From: Pseudomonas sp. HOU2
GTDB taxonomy: Bacteria; Pseudomonadota; Gammaproteobacteria; Pseudomonadales; Pseudomonadaceae
Reading direction: 5' to 3'
DNA length: 64,000 nucleotides
NCBI RefSeq assembly: GCF_040729435.1
Contig: NZ_CP160398.1
Coordinates: 3,844,001 to 3,908,000 of the forward strand
The stretch's first letter is position 1; each line of letters opens with the position of its first letter. Positions 45,018 through 53,796 of this stretch are shown piece after piece. The notes under the pieces were generated by a model. The model was given only the letters and a program-made list of their open reading frames with translations, had not been told where the DNA came from and ran no database searches. A program made the translations under genes and the position numbers.

Positions 45018-46876
45018 TGAACCCGGGCCGGGGCGTTGCCGGCCAGCACTTGCCTGTGCAGATTTTCAACCGCGGATTTGGACGCCGTCACGGCGTATCC
45101 CTGAAGCAACGCATCGAGGTGATCCTCGAACAGCCAGCGTTTGTCGACAGTGTAACGTTGCATATGACGCAAATTGCGTTGGCGCAGGGAAAGACTGAGC
45201 GGGGTAGGGTAGATACGCAGGTCGGCGAGATCGATCAAACCGAACTCGCCGTCTTCCAGTACCAGTACGTTACCCAGGTGCAGCGAGCGGAAATAAACGC
45301 CTTTCTCGTGCAGTTGCGCCATGAATTTGCCGAAACGCTCCACCAGCGCCTGGCGCACTGCCGGGGCAGTAATGCTTTGCAGCACCTGACGCAGCGTGTG
45401 CCCCGGTAGCGGTGCGTAATGCACGGCGCTGCTGCCATCGTCGAGACGGTAAAGATTCAATATTTGCGGGGTCGGAATGCCCATCTGGCGCAGCTGTTCG
45501 CTGTTGACCGCGAAACGTTCGGAGTAGGGATTGAAGCTGCCGGAGGTGTACCAGCGGCGACGGCGGAACAGCTTGAGGAAGCTGCCGTCGGTCAGGCGCA
45601 AGACTTTCGGGCCGAGGCCGTCTTCTTCAATGATCTGGGCCGCGCTGCTCATGTGCTCCAGGTCAGCGGTCGCCAGCTTTTGCACCGGCTGGGTCAACAG
45701 GCGCCGCGCGCGTTGATTGATGCTCAACGCTGCGATCAGTGCCAGCGGGATCCACAACAGGAACCAGTGCTCCTTGGGCCGCGAGATGATTCCGCCGCCT
45801 TCGGTCAGCCCGGCCCCGATACCGAATACCAGCCAGGTCGAGGCAATGATCAGCAGTGGCTGCACACGCTGACGCCAACTGCTCAGCAGGCCCCACAGCA
45901 GGAAGAACAACCAGGGCAGCAAGCCGATGATGCCGACGTAATACAGCACGCCCAGGATAAAGCTGTGCGGTTCCTGAAAGCTGACGCCATTACCGGGGTC
46001 CACGGCAAGGGTGGCGCTGTAGCCATGACCGATCCATGGATGATCGGCAATCATGTGCAGTACCTTCTGCCAGATTTCCAGGCGATAGGAGTCGCCACGT
46101 TCGGTGATCATCTGCGAAAACAGGGCAATGACTGTTACGCCGCTCAGGGACAGCGCGATCAGTAACCCCACCGAGCGCCGGTTCCAGCAAATGAAGCACA
46201 GCCATATCGCAGCCATGGTCAGTGCCACCAGCGGTGTCCGGGAACCGGTGCCGATCACGGCCATGAACATGATTGCCATCGCCGGCACGCTGAGCCACAT
46301 CATCTGGCGACGCTTGCAGGTCATGGTCACGCTCAGCCAGTAGGCACTGAAGAACCCGAACAGGTGCGAGCTGAGCAGCGGATTGTCGAAGGCGCCGCCG
46401 CCGATCAGGCGCATCCCCGGCTCATAAACCCGGGCGAACATGAACAGGAAAACGCCGGTAGCAATCAGAGCGACCAATGCGGCGCCGAACAGCAAAGGTT
46501 GCAGGATGTCGCTGCGGTAGCGCACCAGCAGGTAGCAGCCGGCAAACAGCAGCAAGGTATGCAGTGGTGGCTTGAACATTCCACCGAGCGGCTCACCGCC
46601 CGGCCCCCAGGCGAGGCTGAGCAACGCCCAGGCGGCGAACAGCAGGGCCGCGATGAAAATCGGCTCGCGCAGCAGCTCCTTGAGTTCGCGTGGGCGCAGG
46701 CACAGGGCGATCAGTGTCGGAATGCTGAACAGGCCATAGAACAACTTGTGATGCAGACTTCGACCCGGCAAGAAGAACAGCGCGCACAGGAGCAGGAAAT
46801 AACCGGTGGGAAGAATCCACAGGCTAATGAAATCGAAAATCCGATTGGACGTACTGCTGAAGCCGCGAAGTTGCAT
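45014..46876 (-). CDS. waaL: O-antigen ligase fused to a degenerate kinase domain
   Basis: A 620-residue fusion. Residues about 15-395 hold 10-12 membrane helices and the periplasmic loop of the Wzy/WaaL family (GHGYSATLAVDPGNGVSFQE, PHSFILGVLYYVG). This part should join undecaprenyl-linked O-antigen to the lipid A core. Residues about 400-610 are a cytoplasmic InaA/WaaP-like kinase fold, with LKLFRRRRW, GVYFRSLHLGNVLV and GLIDLADLRI. The catalytic Asp is Ser (SLHLGN), although the metal Asn and later Asp remain, so kinase activity is doubtful. PAO1 is thought to encode the two parts separately (PA4999, PA4998). It is divergent from msbA. Confidence 0.87.
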   Translation of the reverse strand: MQLRGFSSTSNRIFDFISLWILPTGYFLLLCALFFLPGRSLHHKLFYGLFSIPTLIALCLRPRELKELLREPIFIAALLFAAWALLSLAWGPGGEPLGGMFKPPLHTLLLFAGCYLLVRYRSDILQPLLFGAALVALIATGVFLFMFARVYEPGMRLIGGGAFDNPLLSSHLFGFFSAYWLSVTMTCKRRQMMWLSVPAMAIMFMAVIGTGSRTPLVALTMAAIWLCFICWNRRSVGLLIALSLSGVTVIALFSQMITERGDSYRLEIWQKVLHMIADHPWIGHGYSATLAVDPGNGVSFQEPHSFILGVLYYVGIIGLLPWLFFLLWGLLSSWRQRVQPLLIIASTWLVFGIGAGLTEGGGIISRPKEHWFLLWIPLALIAALSINQRARRLLTQPVQKLATADLEHMSSAAQIIEEDGLGPKVLRLTDGSFLKLFRRRRWYTSGSFNPYSERFAVNSEQLRQMGIPTPQILNLYRLDDGSSAVHYAPLPGHTLRQVLQSITAPAVRQALVERFGKFMAQLHEKGVYFRSLHLGNVLVLEDGEFGLIDLADLRIYPTPLSLSLRQRNLRHMQRYTVDKRWLFEDHLDALLQGYAVTASKSAVENLHRQVLAGNAPARVQ

Positions 46877-47029
46877 GCTGTGAGATTCATTCCTGAGGTT
46901 GATCGACCATTCGAGTGATGGCTATTTGATGCAGAAGAGGTGCATAACAATAACAGCCTTTCGCCGATTGCCAGAACCCTGAAGAAGCTGTGCTAAAGTC
47001 AGCGTCCTTTTTATCGACTTTCGCGTGAT

Positions 47030-48832
47030 ATGACCGATTCCAGTCCCGCCGCAAGCCCATCGAGCTTGAAAATCTACTTCCGCCTGCTCGGCTATGTCCG
47101 GCCGTACATCAGTCTGTTCCTGATCAGCATCGTCGGCTTTCTGATTTTTGCCTCGACTCAGCCAATGCTCGGCTACATCCTCAAGTACTTTGTCGATGGC
47201 CTGTCCAACCCTGAAGCGGTGCTGTTTCCCTCCGTGCCGTACCTGCGCGACCTGCAACTGCTGCAGGCCGTACCGTTGCTGATCATTCTGATCGCCGCGT
47301 GGCAGGGGCTGGGCTCGTATCTGGGCAACTACTTCCTGGCCAAGGTTTCCCTCGGGCTGGTGCATGACTTGCGCGTGCAGCTGTTCAACAACCTGCTGGT
47401 ACTGCCTAACCGCTATTTCGACAAGCATAACTCCGGTCATCTGATTTCGCGTATCACCTTCAACGTGACCATGGTCACGGGGGCGGCAACAGATGCGATC
47501 AAGGTCGTAATCCGTGAAGGCATGACGGTGATCTTCCTGTTTGCCTCGTTGCTGTTCATGAACTGGAAGCTGACCCTGGTGATGGTGGCGATCCTGCCGC
47601 TGATCGCCGTAATGGTGCGCACCGCCAGCAAGAAATTCCGCAAGCAGAGCAAGAAGATCCAGCTGGCGATGGGCGATGTCACGCATGTCGCCTCGGAAAC
47701 CATCCAGGGTTATCGCGTGGTGCGCAGCTTCGGTGGCGAGGCCTATGAAGAGAAGCGCTTCCTTGATGCCAGCCAGGGCAACACCGACAAGCAACTGCGC
47801 ATGACCCGTACCGGCGCGATCTACACGCCGATGCTGCAACTGGTGATCTACACCGCCATGGCCGTGCTGATGTTCCTGGTGCTGTACCTGCGCGGTGACG
47901 CCTCGGCCGGTGACATGGTCGCCTACATCACCCTGGCGGGCCTGCTGCCCAAGCCGATCCGTCAATTGTCCGAAGTCAGCTCGACCATTCAGAAAGGCGT
48001 GGCCGGTGCCGAGAGCATTTTCGAGCAACTGGATGTCGAGCCGGAAGTCGATACCGGCACCGTCGAGCGCGATGCGGTGAGCGGTCGTCTGGATGTGCGC
48101 AACCTCAGCTTCACCTACCCGGGCACCGAACGTCAGGTACTTGATGACATCAGCTTCTCGGTCCAGCCGGGGCAGATGGTCGCACTGGTAGGGCGTTCGG
48201 GCAGCGGCAAGTCGACGCTGGCCAACCTGATTCCGCGTTTCTATCACCACGACAAGGGCGAAATTCTCATCGACGACGTGGAAGTCGAGCAGTACAAGCT
48301 GCTCAACCTGCGTCGTCACATCGCCCAGGTGACCCAACACGTCACGTTGTTCAGCGATACCGTGGCCAACAACATCGCTTATGGCGATCTGGCCGGTGCG
48401 CCGCGTGAAGACATTGAAAAAGCCGCGCGTGATGCCTACGCGATGGACTTCATTTCGCAACTGCCGCAAGGCCTGGACACTCAGGTCGGCGAGAACGGCG
48501 TATTGCTTTCCGGTGGCCAGCGCCAGCGTCTGGCGATTGCCCGTGCGCTGCTGAAGAATGCGCCGCTGCTGATTCTCGACGAGGCCACCTCGGCACTCGA
48601 CACCGAATCCGAACGGCACATTCAGGCGGCACTGGATCAGGTGATGAAGGGGCGTACCACGCTGGTGATCGCTCACCGTCTGTCGACCATCGAGAAGGCC
48701 GATCTGATTCTGGTCATGGATCAGGGGCGTATCGTCGAGCGCGGCACCCACGACCAGTTGCTGGCGCAAAATGGTTACTACGCGCGCCTCAACGCCATGG
48801 GCCTGGATGCCCCGGCCGAAAATATCGCCTGA
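47030..48832 (+). CDS. msbA: Lipid A/LPS flippase, ABC transporter
   Basis: Flips the lipid A core across the inner membrane using ATP. A half-transporter of 600 residues. About six membrane helices in the first 320 residues are followed by the nucleotide-binding domain, with Walker A GRSGSGKST near 390, the signature LSGGQRQRLAIARAL near 496 and Walker B LLILDEATSALD near 518. It is the homologue of PA4997. It is divergent from the O-antigen ligase gene, with 153 bp between them. Confidence 0.95.
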   Translation: MTDSSPAASPSSLKIYFRLLGYVRPYISLFLISIVGFLIFASTQPMLGYILKYFVDGLSNPEAVLFPSVPYLRDLQLLQAVPLLIILIAAWQGLGSYLGNYFLAKVSLGLVHDLRVQLFNNLLVLPNRYFDKHNSGHLISRITFNVTMVTGAATDAIKVVIREGMTVIFLFASLLFMNWKLTLVMVAILPLIAVMVRTASKKFRKQSKKIQLAMGDVTHVASETIQGYRVVRSFGGEAYEEKRFLDASQGNTDKQLRMTRTGAIYTPMLQLVIYTAMAVLMFLVLYLRGDASAGDMVAYITLAGLLPKPIRQLSEVSSTIQKGVAGAESIFEQLDVEPEVDTGTVERDAVSGRLDVRNLSFTYPGTERQVLDDISFSVQPGQMVALVGRSGSGKSTLANLIPRFYHHDKGEILIDDVEVEQYKLLNLRRHIAQVTQHVTLFSDTVANNIAYGDLAGAPREDIEKAARDAYAMDFISQLPQGLDTQVGENGVLLSGGQRQRLAIARALLKNAPLLILDEATSALDTESERHIQAALDQVMKGRTTLVIAHRLSTIEKADLILVMDQGRIVERGTHDQLLAQNGYYARLNAMGLDAPAENIA

Positions 48833-48846
48833 TTCCAGGCCCTGCC

Positions 48847-48938
48847 CTGTGGGAGCGAGCCTGCTCGCGAAAGCGCTGCAACAGACGACGTCCGTGTCGA
48901 ATGTTCACCCGCTATCGCGAGCAGGCTCGCTCCCACAG
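48847..48938. repeat. REPIN, family D variant
   Basis: CTGTGGGAGCGAGCCTGCTC and its complement, exact 24-bp arms, flank about 44 bp between msbA and the sulfotransferase gene. Confidence 0.87.
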
Positions 48939-49065
48939 TCGTTTGTATCCAGACCTTTACCCTTCTTGACCAAACCGGAATAAATCCGGGCATCGCGCTT
49001 GTTAAGGTTCCTCAACGAACTCTGACTTTCATCGAGGGGGCCATCCCCGTCGCGCGGGTGCTTTC

Positions 49066-49770
49066 ATGCTGCAACGCTATCTCTGGAAACTGCTGCCCAA
49101 GCCACAGCGGGCCTTTCTGCTCGGGCGCCTGTCAGTAGTCGATCGGCAGGTGGTGAACAAGTCGATGTCAGCCAACCTGACGTTTCCCCAGCCCTTCCAG
49201 CAGCGCTCCTGCCTGTTTATCCATGTCCCGAAATGCGCCGGCAGCAGCGTTTGCACGGCACTGTTCGACGGCTGGCGTCCCGGGCACTTGCCGTTGTACT
49301 GGTATGAAGAGCAGTTCCCCGAGCAGTTCGCCAACGCTTTCAAGTTCGCTTTTGTCCGCAACCCGCTGGAACGCGCCTATTCGGCCTACGCCTTTTTGCG
49401 TGGCAACGAGTTGAGCGCCCGTGACCATCCGGCGCAACGGCTGGTGCGGCAGTACCGCGATTTCGACGATTTTGTCGCGCGCTGGCTGCATCCGGAAACG
49501 ATTGCCCGGCAATTGCACTTTGCCGCGCAGACCGACTTTCTGACGGACTCGCTGGGGCATCTGGCGCTGGACTTCATCGGTTATCAGGAGCACCTGACGC
49601 GGGATTTTCGTCTGGTTTGCGAACAGTTGGGGCTGACTGGCGAGTTACCTCACGTCAACGGCTCGCGGGAACGGCAATCGATGCCGGCGCGCGAGTTCTG
49701 TTCGGTGCGCACCCGGCGTCTGGTGCGTCGGGTTTATCAGCGTGATTACGAGTTGCTCGGTTATGAATGA
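49066..49770 (+). CDS. Sulfotransferase (PAPS-dependent)
   Basis: A 234-residue sulfotransferase. FIHVPKCAGSSVCTALF near 46 is the PAPS 5'-phosphosulfate loop, and FVRNPLERAYSAYAF near 90 is the 3'-phosphate site. The pattern matches sulfotransferase family 2, which acts on carbohydrates. No signal peptide is seen. The APS kinase gene overlaps its end by 8 bp. Lying between msbA and hldE, the pair suggests sulfation of LPS or another surface glycan; the acceptor is not known. The ribosome site is weak. Confidence 0.82.
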   Translation: MLQRYLWKLLPKPQRAFLLGRLSVVDRQVVNKSMSANLTFPQPFQQRSCLFIHVPKCAGSSVCTALFDGWRPGHLPLYWYEEQFPEQFANAFKFAFVRNPLERAYSAYAFLRGNELSARDHPAQRLVRQYRDFDDFVARWLHPETIARQLHFAAQTDFLTDSLGHLALDFIGYQEHLTRDFRLVCEQLGLTGELPHVNGSRERQSMPAREFCSVRTRRLVRRVYQRDYELLGYE

Positions 49771-50374
49771 GTCCCTGTCACTGCCGCTACAGACGCTCGC
49801 CATTCGGCCTTACGGTCTGGCGCTTTCGCACCAGGCCCGGGCCGCGCTCAAGGCGCAACGCCCGCGTTGCCTGTGGTTGACCGGGTTTTCCGGCGCCGGC
49901 AAGTCAACCCTGGCCAATGCCCTCGAACTGCACCTGCATGCGTCGGGTCTGCACACCTTTCTGCTCGATGGCGACAATGTGCGCAATGGCCTGTGTCGCG
50001 ACCTGGGCATGAGCGACATCTGCCGCCGGGAAAACATCCGGCGCATGGCCGAGGTCGCACGGTTGATGGTCGACGCCGGGCTGATTGTGATCGTTGCGGC
50101 CATTTCGCCGTTCCGCGCCGAACGCGACGCTGCGCGCAGGCTGTTTACCCAGGGTGATTTCATTGAAGTGCACGTCAGTACTTCGCTGGAAGTCTGCGCC
50201 CGGCGTGATCCGAAAGGCTTGTATCAGGCCGTAAGGGAAGGTCGGATCAAGCACTTTACCGGCGTGGACAGCCCCTACGAAGCACCATTGGCAGCCGAGT
50301 GGCGGATCGACACCGAGGCGCTGCAATTGTCCGAATGCTGTGGACAACTGGCGGCACTGGTGCTCAAAAAATGA
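49763..50374 (+). CDS. cysC: Adenylylsulfate (APS) kinase
   Basis: Makes PAPS from APS and ATP. The 203 residues hold the P-loop GFSGAGKST near 41 and the family motifs DGDNVRNGL, RRENIRRMAEVA and ISPFRAERDAAR. ATG 49763 is chosen; it overlaps the sulfotransferase stop. Since Pseudomonas reduces APS directly for cysteine synthesis, a stand-alone CysC next to a sulfotransferase most likely supplies PAPS to it rather than serving assimilation. Confidence 0.93.
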   Translation: MNESLSLPLQTLAIRPYGLALSHQARAALKAQRPRCLWLTGFSGAGKSTLANALELHLHASGLHTFLLDGDNVRNGLCRDLGMSDICRRENIRRMAEVARLMVDAGLIVIVAAISPFRAERDAARRLFTQGDFIEVHVSTSLEVCARRDPKGLYQAVREGRIKHFTGVDSPYEAPLAAEWRIDTEALQLSECCGQLAALVLKK

Positions 50375-50476
50375 TCAAAGATACGGACTGTTTCATCCTG
50401 TTGCAGGCTGCACTCAAGCCTGCGCCAACCCTGTGTTAATATCGCGCCCCTGTTCATTTTGTATGTGGGTTGCTCC

Positions 50477-51898
50477 ATGAAGTTGTCCATGCCGCGATTC
50501 GATCAAGCCCCAGTCTTGGTGGTCGGCGATGTCATGCTCGACCGTTACTGGCATGGTGGAACCTCACGGATTTCCCCTGAGGCACCGGTTCCGGTCGTAA
50601 AAGTCGAGCAAATCGAAGACCGCCCGGGCGGTGCTGCCAACGTTGCCTTGAACATTGCCGCGCTGGGTGCGCCGGCGTCGCTGGTCGGTGTGACCGGTGA
50701 TGACGAAGCCGCCGACAGCCTGAGCAACAGTCTCAAGGGCGCGGGCGTGCGTGCCCTGTTCCAGCGCATTGCGCATCAGCCGACCATCGTCAAGCTGCGG
50801 GTCATGAGCCGGCACCAGCAATTGCTGCGTATCGATTTCGAAGAACCGTTTGCCACCGATGCGCTGGCTCTGGCCTCGCAGGTCGATGATCTGCTCGAAG
50901 GGATCAAGGTGCTGGTGCTGTCCGACTACGGCAAAGGCGCGCTGAAAAACCATCAGGCGCTGATTCAGGCGGCCCGGGCCAAAGGCATTCCGGTGCTGGC
51001 CGATCCCAAGGGCAAGGATTTTTCGATCTACCGTGGCGCCAGTCTGATCACGCCGAACCTCAGCGAATTCGAAGCCATCGTCGGCGGCTGCGCCGATGAG
51101 CACGAACTGGTGAGCAAGGGCGCGGCCCTGATGCACGATCTCGAACTCGGCGCGTTGCTGGTCACCCGTGGTGAACACGGCATGACCCTGCTGCGTCCGG
51201 AGCATCCGGCGCTGCATTTGCCGGCCCGTGCCCGTGAAGTGTTCGACGTGACCGGTGCCGGCGACACGGTGATTTCCACCCTGGCGGCGGCGATCGCTGC
51301 CGGTGAAGAACTGCCGCACGCGGTGGCGCTGGCCAATCTGGCGGCAGGCATCGTGGTCGGCAAGCTCGGTACTGCAGCGATCAGCGCTCCGGAACTGCGC
51401 CGTGCGATCCAGCGCGAAGAGGGTTCAGAGCGTGGTGTCCTGGGTCTGGAGCAACTGGTACTGGCGGTCGCCGATGCTCGCGCGCACAACGAGCGCATCG
51501 TCTTCACCAACGGCTGCTTCGACATTCTGCATGCCGGGCACGTGACCTACCTTGAGCAGGCACGCGCCCAGGGCGACCGTCTGATCGTGGCGATCAATGA
51601 TGACGCCTCGGTCAGCCGCCTGAAGGGGCCGGGACGTCCGATCAACAGTGTCGACCGACGCATGGCGGTTCTCGCCGGCCTCGGTGCGGTGGACTGGGTG
51701 ATCAGTTTCCCGGAAGGCACCCCGGAAAACCTGCTGCGCGAGGTCAAGCCGGACGTACTGGTCAAGGGCGGTGATTACGGTATCGACCAGGTTGTTGGTG
51801 CCGATATCGTCAAGGCTTACGGCGGTACGGTGAAGGTGCTGGGTCTGGTGGAAAACAGCTCGACCACTGCGATCGTGGAAAAAATCCGCGGTCAATAA
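50477..51898 (+). CDS. hldE: Bifunctional heptose kinase/adenylyltransferase
   Basis: Makes ADP-heptose for WaaC and WaaF. The 473 residues have an N-terminal ribokinase-like kinase (about 1-315) with PGGAANVALNIAALG and the catalytic DVTGAGDT, and a C-terminal cytidylyltransferase-like domain (about 340-473) with VFTNGCFDILHAGHVTYL. The length agrees with E. coli (477). ATG 50477 gives the usual N-terminus; a frame-extending ATG lies 18 bp upstream. It follows cysC by 102 bp and probably has its own promoter. Confidence 0.96.
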   Translation: MKLSMPRFDQAPVLVVGDVMLDRYWHGGTSRISPEAPVPVVKVEQIEDRPGGAANVALNIAALGAPASLVGVTGDDEAADSLSNSLKGAGVRALFQRIAHQPTIVKLRVMSRHQQLLRIDFEEPFATDALALASQVDDLLEGIKVLVLSDYGKGALKNHQALIQAARAKGIPVLADPKGKDFSIYRGASLITPNLSEFEAIVGGCADEHELVSKGAALMHDLELGALLVTRGEHGMTLLRPEHPALHLPARAREVFDVTGAGDTVISTLAAAIAAGEELPHAVALANLAAGIVVGKLGTAAISAPELRRAIQREEGSERGVLGLEQLVLAVADARAHNERIVFTNGCFDILHAGHVTYLEQARAQGDRLIVAINDDASVSRLKGPGRPINSVDRRMAVLAGLGAVDWVISFPEGTPENLLREVKPDVLVKGGDYGIDQVVGADIVKAYGGTVKVLGLVENSSTTAIVEKIRGQ

Positions 51899-51905
51899 AG
51901 CCAAA

Positions 51906-51975
51906 TGATCGCCGCCTGCGGCAGCTCCTACATTGGAATGCATTCCAGTGCAGGAGCTGCCGCAGGCGGCGATCT
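51906..51975. repeat. Family A inverted repeat, terminator-like
   Basis: GATCGCCGCCTGCGGCAGCT and its complement, ending in GATCTTTTG, lie between the convergent hldE and Nudix-like genes (85-bp gap). This copy has C/G changes kept complementary in both arms. Confidence 0.82.
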
Positions 51976-51983
51976 TTTGCGTT

Positions 51984-52952
51984 TCAGGAACTGACTTTCT
52001 TGCGCGGTACGATCTTCTTCAGCAGTTGCTTCGCCTTGCCGCGCAACCGCGCCAGTCCAGTAGGTTTCTCCGGCGGGTTCAGACCCTGCTGGCGTAACCA
52101 GTCCTTCCAGCGAATCCGCTCCTCGCGCACCAGCCAGCCGTCCTGTCTGGCAAAACTTTCGGCCAGATACAGGCCGCGCGTGCCTGCCGGAGACAGCTGA
52201 CCTTTCTTCAAGGTATACAGCTCGGCCAGCGGTTCGCCGTCCTGCAATGGCATCAGGTATAGATCGGGGCGTTTGCGGTCCAGTCGCGCCACCAGTTGAT
52301 CACCTTCCAGACGTTCATCGACGTGAAACAGACTCAGGGATTTGGCTTCCTTGGGCACTTCCAGGCGCAAGTCGTAGATCAATTGCAGCGATGCGGTGGG
52401 CAGATGCACATAGGCCCGTGGCCGTTCGAGCAATTGCAGATTGGCGCAGCGCACCGGCCGCGCGGAACCGGACTGCGGCGTCAGGCGAAACGGCAGGGCC
52501 TCGCGATAATGCAGGGCGGCGGAGTAGGGCGCGGGTAGCCAGGTGTCGTTGAAGCGTCCGCCGAGCCAGCCTTCCGGGGTTTCCAGCAGACACTCTTCGG
52601 CAATTTCCTGAATCGCGGTGTGCAGCGGGATGTTCAGTTCTTGAGCAGGTACGTAACCGGAAATCAGCTTGAGCACGACGTCCCCACGATCCTGCCGACG
52701 CTGGCGCACCAGCACCCAGTAATCGCGATTCTGCCACTGCAGGGTCAGGCGCACCGAGACCCCAAGGTTGGCCAGCTCCACCGCAAAGCGCTCGGCATCC
52801 GCCACACTTACAGGTTTGCGCCGCTGCAGGGTCTGGGCGAAATTCAGCGGCATGCCGACGCTCTGGTAGGTCAGGCCTTCGGGCGTGGCTTCGACGAACA
52901 GCGGCAGCGTCTTGAAGTTGCTCGGGTTCTTTCTGATGAGCGTGCGCGGCAT
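51984..52952 (-). CDS. Conserved protein with a Nudix-like motif
   Basis: A 322-residue cytoplasmic protein. NIPLHTAIQEIAEECLLET near 126 resembles a Nudix box (G-x5-E-x7-REUxEExGU), with the Glu residues present but the Arg and second Gly replaced, so nucleotide hydrolysis is uncertain. The last 40 residues are very basic. From memory, database entries for Pseudomonas homologues call it a metal ABC transporter ATPase, but no Walker motifs are visible. It starts 31 bp after the aldo/keto reductase stop and may end that operon. Confidence 0.65.
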   Translation of the reverse strand: MPRTLIRKNPSNFKTLPLFVEATPEGLTYQSVGMPLNFAQTLQRRKPVSVADAERFAVELANLGVSVRLTLQWQNRDYWVLVRQRRQDRGDVVLKLISGYVPAQELNIPLHTAIQEIAEECLLETPEGWLGGRFNDTWLPAPYSAALHYREALPFRLTPQSGSARPVRCANLQLLERPRAYVHLPTASLQLIYDLRLEVPKEAKSLSLFHVDERLEGDQLVARLDRKRPDLYLMPLQDGEPLAELYTLKKGQLSPAGTRGLYLAESFARQDGWLVREERIRWKDWLRQQGLNPPEKPTGLARLRGKAKQLLKKIVPRKKVSS

Positions 52953-52983
52953 GTCGGCTCCTGCTTAAGGCCGCGAGGCGGCG

Positions 52984-53796
52984 TCAGTGACCACGAAGGA
53001 CCTGGGCAACGGTCGCAACGTTATGGGCGAGGTGCAGCGGATTGATCGTCCCGACAATAGCACTGGCCACGCCGGGCTGCTGGAACAACAACTCGAAGCT
53101 GGCGCGCACCGGATCCACGCCCGGACTCAGGCATACATGGCCGCTGGCCAGGGCTTTTTTCACCAGAATGGCTTTGCCGTGGGCGGCAGCATAGTCAATG
53201 ACTGCCTTCTCGTTCTGTTCGTTCAGATTGTAGGTGACCATCGCGCAGTCCCCTTGCTCCAGCGCCTTGAGTCCGCCCTCGACCGTTTTGCCGGAGAAAC
53301 CGAAACCGCGAATCTTGCCCTCGGTCTTCAGCGCCGCGAGGGTTGCATAGACTTCGCTGTCATTGAGAATCGCCAGGTCGTTACCGTCGGAGTGCACCAG
53401 CACCAGGTCGATAAAATCGGTTTCAAGACGTTGCAGGCTGCGCTCCACCGACATCCGCGTATGCGCCGCACTGAAGTCATGGCGCGACAGGCCGTCGGTA
53501 AACTCTTCACCGACCTTGCTGACGATCACCCAGTCCTGTCGCTGGCCACGCAACAACGGGCCGAGGCGTTCTTCGCTGCGACCGTAGGCCGGGGCGGTGT
53601 CGATCAGGTTGATGCCCAGCCCTTTGGCCTGATTAAGCAGCAGGCGTGCCGCGTCATCGTCGGGGATCTGGAAACCGTTGGGGTATTTCACGCCTTGGTC
53701 GCGGCCAAGTTTGACCGTGCCCAGGCCCAGCGGTGAAACCATCAGCCCGGTGCTGCCCAGTGGGCGATGCAGTTCGTGCAGGGTCGCTACGCTCAT
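52984..53796 (-). CDS. Aldo/keto reductase
   Basis: A 270-residue NAD(P)H-dependent oxidoreductase with the TIM-barrel family pattern: GLGTVKLGR near 20, INLIDTAPAYGRSEE with the catalytic Asp and Tyr near 50-57, VSKVG with the Lys near 84 and LVHSDG with the His near 122. ATG 53796 overlaps the FAD oxidoreductase stop by 4 bases. A longer open frame to 54069 runs through that gene and is not real. The substrate is unknown. PAO1 has the same pair (PA4992, PA4991). Confidence 0.9.
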   Translation of the reverse strand: MSVATLHELHRPLGSTGLMVSPLGLGTVKLGRDQGVKYPNGFQIPDDDAARLLLNQAKGLGINLIDTAPAYGRSEERLGPLLRGQRQDWVIVSKVGEEFTDGLSRHDFSAAHTRMSVERSLQRLETDFIDLVLVHSDGNDLAILNDSEVYATLAALKTEGKIRGFGFSGKTVEGGLKALEQGDCAMVTYNLNEQNEKAVIDYAAAHGKAILVKKALASGHVCLSPGVDPVRASFELLFQQPGVASAIVGTINPLHLAHNVATVAQVLRGH

